Assembly: GCA_044507065.1 (NCBI GenBank)
Contig: JBIQJY010000008.1
Location: 1-64,000, forward strand
Source: SCN-69-37 sp044507065
Lineage (GTDB): Bacteria; Acidobacteriota; Vicinamibacteria; Vicinamibacterales; SCN-69-37
Reading direction: 5' to 3'
Length of the DNA stretch: 64,000 bases
The notes below the pieces were generated by a model. The model was not told the DNA's origin, ran no database searches, and saw only the letters and a list, made by a program, of their open reading frames with translations. Within the stretch, counting starts at the first letter, position 1; each line of letters begins with the position of its first letter. Position numbers and translations under genes: made by a program. This document shows, in pieces, positions 40,330 to 50,142 of this stretch.

Positions 40330-42423
40330 TCAGCGCCCGCGCGCCCCGCGCGGTGCGGCGCGGCCGCCACCATCACGAGCGCCCGATTGAGCGGGCGCCG
40401 ACCGCGCGGCTGGGGCCGGACGTTCCGATGGGCGCGGGGTCTCCACGCGTGGTGCCCGCGACGGTGTCGCCGACGGCACGCGTCCGGGCGACGGAGCCGA
40501 GCGCGGTCGCGCCGCGGGTGCGGCCGCGGCGCCATCACCCGATTCGCGCGATGTCGACCAGTTGCGCCCGGCTGGCGGCGGGGACGGTCGCGACGCCGGC
40601 ATGGTCCTCAGCGGGCGCTGGGTCGATTCCGTGCGCTGAGCAGGCTGGACGCCGCTGCGCGTCGGCGTGCGGACGCCGGATGGCGGTGCCACCTCGGACG
40701 CTGTGGCGGGAGCGCGTCCTGTCCGGCTGCGCGCACCGAGCGCGGCGCCCCCTTCCGTACCCGGCCCGCGCCGCATGGTCGGCTGCTGGACTGTCGAGCG
40801 CGGGCTCGTGCGCGGCGCCTCGGCTCCCGGGGTCGACGGCGACGCCGCGCCCAGGCGCGGTCGCGCGCCGATGGCGGTCGAACGGCCCGGTGTCGTGCGT
40901 TGCGTCGGCGTTGGCATCGACACGCCGGGCGACGACGACCGCGACGTGCGCGCTCTGGACGGCGCGACTGTGCCGGTAGGCGCCACCGTCCGCGTCGCTG
41001 GCGGACGGGCTTCAGGCTCGCGCGAAACAGCGCGTGCGCCGCTCGTGCGTGCCGGCGTCGTGGTCCGCCGTGCGAATGGGTCGGTTGAAACGCCGCCCGC
41101 AGGAGCGTCGCGCGGCGCCCATCGCGGAACGGCCACCGAACGCCCCGCGGCGGCCGGGCCGCGAAGGCCCGGGCTGTTGCGCACGACGAGTCCGGCCGGA
41201 CGCGATGGTCCTCGATAGCCGTCGATGAATCGCGTGTTCCGGGGCGGGAGGTACCGGTCGCGCCCGCGGCCGGCCACGACCACGCGGAGATTGAAGCTGC
41301 GCGACGGCAGGTACGTCCACCCGCGCCAGCCCTGCGAGAACCCGATGCTGACAGAAATGAGCGGCCGGTTGTCGAATCCGATCGGGCACCAGCCGACGTA
41401 GTCGGGAGTCGACGTCCAGCTGACCCATGCCGGCGCCCAGCGGCGGCCCGGAATCCAATAGTACCGGCGGCCCGAGACGCCCCAACGACCGTAGTGGTGT
41501 GTGGGCCAGGCCCAGCGATCCGCGCCGATCCACACCCAGCCATAGCTACCGACAAATGACCACCGCCCGGTGGAGTAGGGCTGCCAGGCCGGGTCGACAC
41601 GCGGGTACCAGACGTAGGTCCCGACGGTCGATTCGTATCCCCAGTCGCCGTTCCGATCGAGGACGCCGCCGTAATACGAAATCTCTGCAGGCAGGTAGCG
41701 CGTGGAGGCCAGTCCCGTGCGCTCGTACCGACGCTCGTCCCACCAGCGATCGAATCCATCCCACGACGAGACCGTGACGGCGTAGGGGAGTGAGGGAGCA
41801 GTCTCGGCGGTGGCCGCCGCTGCGTAGCCGGCCCGGACGAGCGTGCGTTGCCCGGCAGCATCCAGTTCGGCGGCACCTCGGATTACCAGGAGCTGGACGT
41901 GGGGCGTCGTATCGCCACGGTTGTCGATCTGGACGCGATACTCGCCGGGGGATCGAACCCACGATATGGTGCCGACGGCGTCGATGCGGTAATCCCCGTC
42001 GCCGGCCGAGCGGGCCAGTTCCAGCCGTACGCGTCCGCGGTCGAGCCGCAGGAGGTCATCTGAAAGGAGGGTGGCGTCTGTCTGCTCGTCGAACGCGAGG
42101 ATGCTGCCGTCAGCAAACACCACCTCGAGGCGCCCGTCAGCCGTATGAATCCGATCGCCCGCGAGCAGCGGCGTGTTTTCGGCCGCCGCCTCGTTCGTGC
42201 CGTCGCGCTGCAGCCAGGCAGCGCCGTCAACGGCTGCAATGTGAGCCGGAACCTCGTCGGACCAGTCCCCAATGGGATCGAGCGGCGCCTGATCGAATGC
42301 CGGGACGGTCGGTATGGACGGCTGGGCCGCGAGCGGGCTCGCGGACAGTGCGACGCAGGCCAGGAGGCCGGCGGCAAACGTTGCAGAGAGTCGGAACGGT
42401 CTGACTCGATCGCACCGGGTCAT
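40330..42423 (-). CDS. Exported FecR-domain protein with DUF6600-like repeats
   Basis: 697 aa in three parts. A signal peptide (1-33) is followed by a FecR-like domain (about 55-205: GDRIHTADGRLEVVFADGS, LRLDRGRVRLE). Next come aromatic repeats of the DUF6600 type (about 225-370), each pairing YVWYPRV- or WVWIGADRWAW-like segments with Gly and Pro. The last 300 residues are a low-complexity Arg/Pro/Ser/Thr tail predicted to be unstructured. There is no membrane segment after the signal, so it is periplasmic or outer-surface. Function unknown. The ATG at 42423 has GAGGGTGA upstream. A possible -10, TATGCT, is at 42462-42467 on the minus strand. Divergent from dnaK. Confidence 0.8.
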   Translation of the reverse strand: MTRCDRVRPFRLSATFAAGLLACVALSASPLAAQPSIPTVPAFDQAPLDPIGDWSDEVPAHIAAVDGAAWLQRDGTNEAAAENTPLLAGDRIHTADGRLEVVFADGSILAFDEQTDATLLSDDLLRLDRGRVRLELARSAGDGDYRIDAVGTISWVRSPGEYRVQIDNRGDTTPHVQLLVIRGAAELDAAGQRTLVRAGYAAAATAETAPSLPYAVTVSSWDGFDRWWDERRYERTGLASTRYLPAEISYYGGVLDRNGDWGYESTVGTYVWYPRVDPAWQPYSTGRWSFVGSYGWVWIGADRWAWPTHHYGRWGVSGRRYYWIPGRRWAPAWVSWTSTPDYVGWCPIGFDNRPLISVSIGFSQGWRGWTYLPSRSFNLRVVVAGRGRDRYLPPRNTRFIDGYRGPSRPAGLVVRNSPGLRGPAAAGRSVAVPRWAPRDAPAGGVSTDPFARRTTTPARTSGARAVSREPEARPPATRTVAPTGTVAPSRARTSRSSSPGVSMPTPTQRTTPGRSTAIGARPRLGAASPSTPGAEAPRTSPRSTVQQPTMRRGPGTEGGAALGARSRTGRAPATASEVAPPSGVRTPTRSGVQPAQRTESTQRPLRTMPASRPSPPPAGRNWSTSRESGDGAAAAPAARPRSAPSPGRVPSATPSRAPRVETPRPSERPAPAARSAPAQSGARDGGGRAAPRGARGR

Positions 42424-42514
42424 GGTTCACCCTCACAAGTCAGACAGGCTAGGCGTCGACCAGCATAGCAGTACCCGGGCCGTTCCGTGCAAATCCGGCG
42501 CCCGGCGCGCGAAA

Positions 42515-42570
42515 GTTGAGTGCGTAATTCACCTCTTGACTCTGCCAGACTAAGGTTTGTATAATTCAAG
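42515..42570 (+). promoter_or_regulatory. dnaK promoter with HAIR-like half-sites
   Basis: A near-consensus sigma-70 promoter: TTGACT (42536-42541), 18-bp spacer, TATAAT (42560-42565). Around it are 7-mers close to the HspR half-site CTTGAGT: GTTGAGT (42515-42521), CTTGACT overlapping the -35 (42535-42541), and the inverted ATTCAAG overlapping the -10 (42564-42570). The promoter is clear. The HspR sites are suggestive only, because the canonical seven-base spacing between inverted halves is not met. Confidence 0.7.
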
Positions 42571-42609
42571 TCACTAAGATTTGCCATTCTCAGGGCAGGG
42601 GGACGCGTT

Positions 42610-44508
<1,899 letters not shown>

Positions 44509-44513
44509 CACCG

Positions 44514-44557
44514 CACCCGGGTGTCTCTCTGAGGCACCCGGGTGTTTCGCTTTTCTC
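44514..44557 (+). terminator. Intrinsic terminator after dnaK
   Basis: A 14-pair stem (CACCCGGGTGTCTC with GAGGCACCCGGGTG, one wobble) and a three-base loop, followed by TTTCGCTTTT. Each arm contains the self-complementary CACCCGGGTG. It lies between dnaK and the DnaJ-like gene and would reduce expression of the latter and hspR relative to dnaK. It also overlaps a GTG at 44542 that could be mistaken for the start of the next gene. Confidence 0.88.
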
Positions 44558-44568
44558 GCGAGGACCAC

Positions 44569-45651
44569 GTGGATCTCTATGCGCTGCTCGGCCTGACGCG
44601 CACGGCGTCGGCCGCTGACGTCGACCGCGCCTATCGAAGGCTGGCGCGCCGGTATCATCCCGGCGTCAACCCCGGCGATCGTGTGGCCGAGCGCATGTAC
44701 GAGCAGCTCCAGGAGGCCTACGTGGTGCTCGGCGACGCCGACCGTCGGCGCGAGTACGACCGTGGCGCGACGCGCGCGGATGAGCCGCCGGTGGCCTTCG
44801 CCGGATTCGACTTTTCGGCGCCGGCCGAGGGACCGCTGGCCGCAACCTTCTCGGAACTGTTCGCCGATGTGTTCCAGCAGGCGGCGCGTAACGCGACGAC
44901 ACCGGAGCGGGGGGCCGACGTATCGGTGGACCTGACGCTGTCGTTCGAGGACGCCGTCCGCGGCTGTCAGGTGCCGCTGTCGGTCAGCCGCTACGAGCGG
45001 TGTCCCGCCTGTCGGGGCCGTGGTCACGTGGCGCACGTCGTCGCGGTATGTGCCGCGTGTCAGGGCGAAGGGGCACGGCGATGGGCGCGCGGACACATGG
45101 TGTTCACGAAGGCCTGTGAGTCCTGCGGGGGCGACGGTCGATCCGTTCGGGAGACCTGCGGCAAGTGCGCAGGCGCCGGCATTGCGCCGCGTGGGGACGT
45201 CGTGACGCTGTCGATTCCCCCCGGTCTCGAATCAGGGGCGCGCGTCGCCGTACCGGGCCGCGGTCATGCGGGTGCGCTCGGGGGGCCGGCCGGTGATCTC
45301 TATGTGACCGTGCGGGTGGCGGACCATCGCGTGCTCACGCGAAGCGGGGCGGACCTGCATCTGGTACTGCCGGTGGCCGTCCACGAGGCGGGCCTTGGTG
45401 CGGTGGTCGAAGTGCCGGGGCTGGACGGTCCGGTGAGCGTCCACGTCCCCCCGGGTACTTCATCGGGCGACGTCGTGGTGCTGCGCGGGCTGGGCGGCGT
45501 GCGCCCGGGAACCAGCGAGCGCGGTGACCTCGTGGTGACGATGCAGGTGACGCTGCCGGCCGTAATCGACGAGCGTTCGCAGGAACTGCTCCGCGAGTTC
45601 GGTCGATTGAACGACGGTGACGTGCGACAGGGCCTGCTCCATCGGGACTGA
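44569..45651 (+). CDS. DnaJ-like protein with HPG instead of HPD
   Basis: 360 aa. J-domain at 1-65, but the invariant HPD is His30-Pro31-Gly32 (codons CAT CCC GGC at 44656-44664). There is almost no Gly/Phe-rich linker. The zinc-binding region is complete with four CxxCxGxG repeats (CPACRGRG, CAACQGEG, CESCGGDG, CGKCAGAG), and two substrate-binding beta domains follow. The Asp is needed to stimulate DnaK ATPase in well-studied J proteins, so this protein may hold substrates without activating DnaK, or use an altered contact. I chose the GTG at 44569 with GAGGA five bases upstream; the earlier GTG at 44542 is inside the terminator hairpin. Confidence 0.88.
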   Translation: MDLYALLGLTRTASAADVDRAYRRLARRYHPGVNPGDRVAERMYEQLQEAYVVLGDADRRREYDRGATRADEPPVAFAGFDFSAPAEGPLAATFSELFADVFQQAARNATTPERGADVSVDLTLSFEDAVRGCQVPLSVSRYERCPACRGRGHVAHVVAVCAACQGEGARRWARGHMVFTKACESCGGDGRSVRETCGKCAGAGIAPRGDVVTLSIPPGLESGARVAVPGRGHAGALGGPAGDLYVTVRVADHRVLTRSGADLHLVLPVAVHEAGLGAVVEVPGLDGPVSVHVPPGTSSGDVVVLRGLGGVRPGTSERGDLVVTMQVTLPAVIDERSQELLREFGRLNDGDVRQGLLHRD

Positions 45652-45684
45652 CGACGGATTCTGCCGAAAGAAGGGCACGGACCA

Positions 45685-46125
45685 ATGGCGACGAAACGCA
45701 GCGGGGCCGGCAAGGGTTACTACATGATCAGTGCCGTCGCCCTCAAGTACAACATCCATCCGCAGACATTGCGCCTCTACGAACGCGAAGGCCTGCTGAA
45801 GCCATCGCGCACCGAGGGCAACACGCGGCTCTATTCGGACGACGACCTCGCGGAACTCGAGACGATTCTCGCGCTGACCCGGGATCTCGGCGTGAACCTC
45901 GCGGGCGTGGAAATCATCCTCAACATGCGCAAGAAGATCGATCGCATGCAGCGCGAGGTCAACGAGTTCATGACCTACGTGAAAGGAGAGCTCGCGCGCG
46001 GCCTGGGCGACTGGGAGCAGCGCCTCAACACGGCACTGGTGCCGACGTCGTCGGCCGATCTCGCGCGCCCGACCGCTCCGGATCCGACCGCGGACTCCGA
46101 ACTCGCCGGCAGTCACGAACGCTGA
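45685..46125 (+). CDS. hspR: MerR-family heat-shock repressor HspR
   Basis: 146 aa. The N-terminal winged helix (about 14-80) contains YNIHPQTLRLYEREGLLKPSR and NTRLYSDDDL, the HspR form of the MerR fold, followed by a helix that mediates dimerisation (about 95-125) and a disordered Ala/Pro/Thr tail. HspR represses dnaK-type operons through HAIR sites and uses DnaK as co-repressor in Actinobacteria; its place at the end of this dnaK operon fits autoregulation. No cysteine metal site of mercury-type MerR is present. The ATG at 45685 has AAGGG about ten bases upstream. Confidence 0.9.
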   Translation: MATKRSGAGKGYYMISAVALKYNIHPQTLRLYEREGLLKPSRTEGNTRLYSDDDLAELETILALTRDLGVNLAGVEIILNMRKKIDRMQREVNEFMTYVKGELARGLGDWEQRLNTALVPTSSADLARPTAPDPTADSELAGSHER

Positions 46126-46168
46126 TAGCGCAACGCATCGTTCGCCGGGTGCGCGCGTGTCATCACGG

Positions 46169-46177
46169 TGTTATCCT
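46169..46177 (+). promoter_or_regulatory. Extended -10 before DnaC-like gene
   Basis: TGT plus TATCCT (46172-46177), followed by TTCCGG. Transcription would start near 46184, two bases before the ATG, so the mRNA would be essentially leaderless. No -35. Confidence 0.45.
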
Positions 46178-46185
46178 TTCCGGCG

Positions 46186-47049
46186 ATGGCGTGCGCACAT
46201 TGTGAAGGCACCGGTTGGCGGCCCGTGGAACACGACGGTGTGCGCAGCGTCGAGCGGTGCGTCTGCTGGCAGGACTCCGTTGCAACGCGCCTGCTCGCGG
46301 GTGCCCGTGTCCCGCCGCGCTACTCGCGCTGCGATCTCGCCTCGTTCCTGACCTACCCGAACGAACGACTCCTGGCCGCCGTCGACCGCGCGCGCCGGTT
46401 TGCCGAGGCATTTCCCGTGGTGTCGAAGGGACTGTGCCTCATCGGGCCACCGGGGATCGGTAAGACGCACATTGCGGTCTCCGTACTCCGCAAGGTGGTC
46501 GTCGAGAAGGGCGCGCGCGGGCTGTTCTACGACGTGCGCGACCTGCTGCGGATGATCCGATCGACCTACAATCCCGTCGTGCGGACCGCCGAGATGGATA
46601 TCCTGCGTCCCGTGATGGAAGCCGAGCTCCTCGTCCTCGATGATCTGGGGGCCGAGAAGCCGTCCGAATGGGTCGAGGAGACGATGAACCTGATCGTCAA
46701 CACGCGCTACAACGAGCGGCGTCCGACAATCTTCACCACCAACTACGAGGATTCCCCCGACGAGACGTTGCCCGACTCGCTCAAGGTCCGCGTCGGGTTC
46801 CGCATGCACTCGCGTCTGCACGAGATGTGCGAGTTCCTCGAGTACGACGGCGGTGACTACCGCATGCTGCCGGCCAACGGGGGGCCCGAGGACCTGCTGA
46901 CGATGTGGAAGCGGGGACGATCGAAGCGTGCCCTGCCGGCGCGGACGCAGGGACCAGCCAAGGCCGAGTTCTCGACGGCGCGCAGCCGCGTCGCCGATGA
47001 GAGGCCGTCGCGCGAAATCCGCTGGCCGGGGGGCAAGGCCGGCCGCTAG
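46186..47049 (+). CDS. DnaC/IstB-like AAA+ ATPase with N-terminal zinc motif
   Basis: 287 aa. An N-terminal four-cysteine motif (C3xxC6xGxGW and C25xC27) resembles the zinc domain of helicase loaders such as DnaI. The AAA+ core has Walker A GPPGIGKTH (about 92-100), Walker B LLVLDDLGAEKP and sensor 1 IFTTNYED. It most likely loads the replicative helicase. IstB (transposon) homologues look similar, but there is no IstA or insertion element nearby. The last 40 residues are basic and disordered. The ATG at 46186 is preferred over GTG at 46168. Confidence 0.85.
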   Translation: MACAHCEGTGWRPVEHDGVRSVERCVCWQDSVATRLLAGARVPPRYSRCDLASFLTYPNERLLAAVDRARRFAEAFPVVSKGLCLIGPPGIGKTHIAVSVLRKVVVEKGARGLFYDVRDLLRMIRSTYNPVVRTAEMDILRPVMEAELLVLDDLGAEKPSEWVEETMNLIVNTRYNERRPTIFTTNYEDSPDETLPDSLKVRVGFRMHSRLHEMCEFLEYDGGDYRMLPANGGPEDLLTMWKRGRSKRALPARTQGPAKAEFSTARSRVADERPSREIRWPGGKAGR

Positions 47050-47091
47050 TCCGGCGCGCTCCGGCGCCGCACGGACGACGGGCCCCCGACG

Positions 47092-48234
47092 ATGCTCGGA
47101 ATTTATCTGCACGTCCCGTTCTGCCAGGCCATCTGCGCCTACTGCAACTTCAACCGCGGTTTGTATGACGAGGCGCTCAAGACCCGCTATGTCGACGCCC
47201 TCGAGCGCGAGATCCTGGAGAATGGCGACCATCGCGCCGCCGACACGATCTTCTTTGGCGGCGGCACACCCTCGCTGCTCGACCCGTCCGACATCGCCCG
47301 TCTGATTGCCGCGTGCCGTGCGGCCTATGCGATCGACGATGGCGCCGAGATCACGCTCGAGACGAATCCCGAAACCGTCACGGTCGATCGGCTGGCCGCG
47401 TACCGGGCCTCCGGCGTCAACCGGCTCAGTTTCGGCGCGCAGACGTTCGACGACTCGCAGCTTCGTCGGCTCGGCCGGATCCACGATGCGTCGCGGATAG
47501 GCAGTGCCGTCGACGATGCCCGACGGGCCGGGATCGCCAACGTCAGCCTCGACCTCATGTTCTGGCTTCCGGGCCAATCGCGCGCCTCATGGCTGGACTC
47601 GGTCGAGCGCGCCGTGGCCCTTGCGCCCGAGCACCTGTCGTTCTACCTGCTCGAGCTGTATCCCAACGCGCCGCTGAAGGACACCATGGCCCGGATGACA
47701 CAGGACCCGGCGGCTGCCGGCGGCTGGCAGCAGGAGCCGGACGATGAGGCGGCCGACATGTATCTCGATGCCCTGTCGCGGTTGGATTCGGCCGGTTATG
47801 AGCAATACGAGATCTCGAATGCCTGCCGGCCGGGCCGTGAGAGCCGCCATAACCTCAAGTACTGGACCGGCGGGAACTGGCGCGGATTTGGCTGTGGAGC
47901 ACATTCGACGGTTGAAGGGGTCCGGTGGCAGAACGTGGCCGGGACGCTCGACTATGTGGAACGGATGGCCACGGGCGCAGCGGTCGAATTGGATCGCCGC
48001 CAGTTGTCGACACGCGGGCGCCTCGAAGAAGCGCTCTTCACGGGGCTTCGGTTGACCGCGGGAATCGACCGGTCGCGTTTCGCGGAGCGATACGGAATCG
48101 ACCCGTGGGACGAGTACGGCGAACGACTTGCCGATGCGTGTGCGGCCGGCTTCGTCTGGCACGAGTCCGGACGTTTTGGCTTGACGCGTACGGGCATGCT
48201 CGTGGCCAACGAGGTGCTCGCGACGTTCGTGTAA
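47092..48234 (+). CDS. hemW: Heme chaperone HemW (radical SAM)
   Basis: 380 aa. The radical-SAM cysteine motif is CQAICAYCNF at about residues 11-20 (C-x3-C-x2-C). GGGTPSLL and TNPETV follow in the TIM-barrel. The HemW-specific RHNLKYW motif and the GFGCGAHST stretch are present, and the C-terminal winged helix is normal. HemW binds heme and is thought to deliver it to respiratory proteins; it is not the coproporphyrinogen dehydrogenase HemN, which has an extra cysteine and longer N-terminus. The ATG at 47092 starts right at the conserved LGIYLHVPFC strand. Confidence 0.92.
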   Translation: MLGIYLHVPFCQAICAYCNFNRGLYDEALKTRYVDALEREILENGDHRAADTIFFGGGTPSLLDPSDIARLIAACRAAYAIDDGAEITLETNPETVTVDRLAAYRASGVNRLSFGAQTFDDSQLRRLGRIHDASRIGSAVDDARRAGIANVSLDLMFWLPGQSRASWLDSVERAVALAPEHLSFYLLELYPNAPLKDTMARMTQDPAAAGGWQQEPDDEAADMYLDALSRLDSAGYEQYEISNACRPGRESRHNLKYWTGGNWRGFGCGAHSTVEGVRWQNVAGTLDYVERMATGAAVELDRRQLSTRGRLEEALFTGLRLTAGIDRSRFAERYGIDPWDEYGERLADACAAGFVWHESGRFGLTRTGMLVANEVLATFV

Positions 48235-48250
48235 GGAACACTGCAGGGGG

Positions 48251-48278
48251 TTGCGGTGTCTTGTCTGTACGCTAGAGT
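48251..48278 (+). promoter_or_regulatory. Candidate promoter of secreted paralogue 1
   Basis: TTGCGG (48251-48256), 16-bp spacer, TAGAGT (48273-48278). Each box differs from consensus, so this is a weak assignment. A leader of about 40 nt with a strong GGGGAGG would follow. Confidence 0.3.
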
Positions 48279-48325
48279 ATGTGGCGTTACAGTTTGGATT
48301 GCCCGGCGGGCAGGGGAGGCGTTTC

Positions 48326-48952
48326 ATGACGGGGTTGGGGGTTGGGTCGGCACTGAGCCGGCGCACGATGGTAGCAATGGTCTTCGCGGGTCTCGCGTTC
48401 ACCGCAGTCAGTGTGCAGGCGCAAGATGCTCCCGCGGCTCCGGCACAGGAGACGGCACCTGCACCGCAGGCCGAGGCGCCGGCGGCGCCGGCCGAAGATC
48501 TGTTCAAGTTTTCGAGCGATGCCGCTTTGATCATCTGGTACATCAAGCCGGACCAGACAGCCGCGTTCGAAACCGTGTGGAACGCAATCCGCGCGAAGCT
48601 CGCGGCGTCCGAAAAGCCGGAACTGCGGGAACTCGGTGACAGCCTCAAGGTCTTCAAGTCCACCGGCGAGGCCACGCCTCAGGGCGTCAATTACTTCTTC
48701 GTCGCGGATCCCGCGTCGAAGACGCAGAGCTACAGCCCGAGCCCGTTCCTGCTGTTCGAAACCGGGATGTTCGAGGACGCGGAGGCGCGTGAGTTGCTTG
48801 CGCAGCTCCAGGGCACGCTGAACGGGATCAATCCGCTGCCGCTCGACCGCATCGATGTCACGCCGCTGCCGCCGTCTGCGCCGGCCGCTCCCGCGGCGCC
48901 CGATGCGCCGGCGGCTCCGGCGGCTCCGGCAACTCCGGCGCCTGGACAGTAG
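48326..48952 (+). CDS. Secreted protein of unknown function, paralogue 1
   Basis: 208 aa. Signal peptide (about 1-33, ending VSVQAQD), an Ala/Pro linker (35-60), a compact domain (about 62-180: KFSSDAALIIWYIKPDQTAAFETVWNAI, ELGDSLKVFKSTGEATPQGVNYFFV) and an Ala/Pro tail. The domain looks like a small alpha/beta fold of the ferredoxin-like or dimeric barrel class. Pairwise reading shows the next gene (49080) codes for the same domain. The ATG at 48326 has GGGGAGG about eight bases upstream, one of the strongest ribosome-binding sites here. Function not known. A terminator follows. Confidence 0.8.
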   Translation: MTGLGVGSALSRRTMVAMVFAGLAFTAVSVQAQDAPAAPAQETAPAPQAEAPAAPAEDLFKFSSDAALIIWYIKPDQTAAFETVWNAIRAKLAASEKPELRELGDSLKVFKSTGEATPQGVNYFFVADPASKTQSYSPSPFLLFETGMFEDAEARELLAQLQGTLNGINPLPLDRIDVTPLPPSAPAAPAAPDAPAAPAAPATPAPGQ

Positions 48953-49010
48953 GCGCGCGCGACCGGTTTCGAACCGGCACGTGCTCGGCCGACGGGCCGG
49001 TTGCAGATCG

Positions 49011-49050
49011 AAGGGACGTCTCCGTCGCGGAGGCGTCCCTTTTGTTTTTT
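49011..49050 (+). terminator. Intrinsic terminator between secreted paralogues
   Basis: GGGACGTCTCCG, loop TCG, CGGAGGCGTCCC (12 pairs with one wobble), followed by TTTTGTTTTTT. A textbook Rho-independent terminator. It ends the 48326 transcript and lies 30 bp before the second paralogue, which therefore needs read-through or its own promoter. Confidence 0.95.
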
Positions 49051-49079
49051 CCCGACCTACCCTCGATGAGGAGCACCGC

Positions 49080-49535
49080 ATGCAGCGCGTCGTCCTGATG
49101 GCACTGGCGGTCGCATTGGCTTCCGGGGGCAGCGGCTTGCCCGTGCACGCACAGGCTGCGCCCGGGGCCGAAGCCGAGCGCAGCGGCTATCGCTTTTCGG
49201 GCACGAAGGGCCTGCTCGTGTTCCACGTCCACGCCGACCGCGTCGGCGACTTCGAGGATGTCGTCTCGCACATCGCTCGCGGCCTTGCGACGACGATGGA
49301 CCCGGTGCGGCGGCAGCAGGCGGCGGGGTGGCGGGTGTTCCGGTCGGCCGATGCGGCAGCGTCGGCCGTCTATGTGGTGTCGTTCGATCCCGTGGTTCCG
49401 GGCACCGACTACGATCCCGTGAAGATGCTCACCGAGCTGGCGCCCGACGCGGCCCAGTCGCTCTACGAGCGATTGAAGGCGGCCGTGATCCGGGTGGAAC
49501 GACTGGATCTCCGGCAGATTTCACCCGAGCCCTAG
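49080..49535 (+). CDS. Secreted protein of unknown function, paralogue 2
   Basis: 151 aa. Signal peptide MQRVVLMALAVALASG to about residue 24, then the same domain as the 48326 product: YRFSGTKGLLVFHVHADRVGDFEDVVSHI aligns with the KFSSDAALIIWYIKPDQTAAFETVWNAI part, and WRVFRSADAAASAVYVVSFD with LKVFKSTGEATPQGVNYFFV. It lacks the Ala/Pro linker and tail. The ATG at 49080 has GAGGAG six bases upstream. The two genes look like a tandem duplication that has diverged. Function unknown. Confidence 0.8.
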   Translation: MQRVVLMALAVALASGGSGLPVHAQAAPGAEAERSGYRFSGTKGLLVFHVHADRVGDFEDVVSHIARGLATTMDPVRRQQAAGWRVFRSADAAASAVYVVSFDPVVPGTDYDPVKMLTELAPDAAQSLYERLKAAVIRVERLDLRQISPEP

Positions 49536-49598
49536 CCGTTGCGCCAGGCGCGCCGGATCCACCTGCCTCGGCGTGGTGAGTCGGTAGATCGATGTGAG

Positions 49599-50078
49599 CT
49601 AGAACGCCAGGTTGACGCCCGCGTAGAAGCGCTGCGGCGTGCCGTGGTACGGGCTGCCGCGAAGGGAAAAGGCGCGGTAGTCGAGCCGCAAACGGAGCGG
49701 CCCCGCCAGCCGGATCTTGGCGCCGCCGCCGACATTTGTACCCACGTTCGTCTCGCCGTCGCCGGCAAGTCGCTCCCGATAGAAACCGCCTCCGGCCGTC
49801 AGGTAGAACTGAACGCCCGACGTGGGGGTCTGCACGAGCCCGTTCAGCATCCCCGTGCTCAGGCTGGGAGAGGCGCTGGCCAGCTCTTCTGACGTATTGG
49901 CGTACTCGAACTCGAAGCCGAAGACCACGAGGTTGATGCCGGCGGCAAAGCCGCGCACCGCGCGCGTGTCGTCGCGATTTGTCGCGCCCCAGAATGCCGT
50001 CAGGTCGGCGCGGGCCGCCGAGGGCGTGGCGACGACGGATGCGAAAGCAAGGAGGACCACGATGCGCAGATGGCTCAT
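49599..50078 (-). CDS. Small outer-membrane beta-barrel protein
   Basis: 159 aa. Signal peptide MSHLRIVVLLAFASVVATPSA, then alternating amphipathic strands with Gly/Phe/Tyr and a terminal YAGVNLAF, whose last Phe is the usual outer-membrane assembly signal. The size suggests an eight-stranded barrel of the OmpA/OmpW kind. Ligand or function unknown. The ATG at 50078 lies 64 bp from the divergent MeaB fusion start. It is convergent with the secreted paralogue at 49080. Confidence 0.78.
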   Translation of the reverse strand: MSHLRIVVLLAFASVVATPSAARADLTAFWGATNRDDTRAVRGFAAGINLVVFGFEFEYANTSEELASASPSLSTGMLNGLVQTPTSGVQFYLTAGGGFYRERLAGDGETNVGTNVGGGAKIRLAGPLRLRLDYRAFSLRGSPYHGTPQRFYAGVNLAF

Positions 50079-50128
50079 GGACCGGATTATCGGTCCAAAG
50101 CGCGCGTCGGTGCACGGAATGGCGACGT

Positions 50129-50136
50129 GATATTTT
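50129..50136 (+). promoter_or_regulatory. -10 element before MeaB-epimerase gene
   Basis: GATATTTT contains two overlapping -10-like hexamers (GATATT, TATTTT), seven to nine bases before the ATG at 50143. The mRNA would be leaderless. No -35 is clear. Confidence 0.35.
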
Positions 50137-50142
50137 GCCGCG

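Noticed and set aside
42515..42570. CIRCE element (HrcA site)
   Set aside because: Only a partial GAGTGC-like half is seen; the TTAGCACTC half is missing and no hrcA gene is in the window.
45685..46125. Mercury-type MerR regulator
   Set aside because: No metal-binding cysteines; sequence and operon place fit HspR.
46186..47049. IstB transposon helper gene
   Set aside because: No IstA, terminal repeats or other transposon traces; an N-terminal zinc motif fits a helicase loader.
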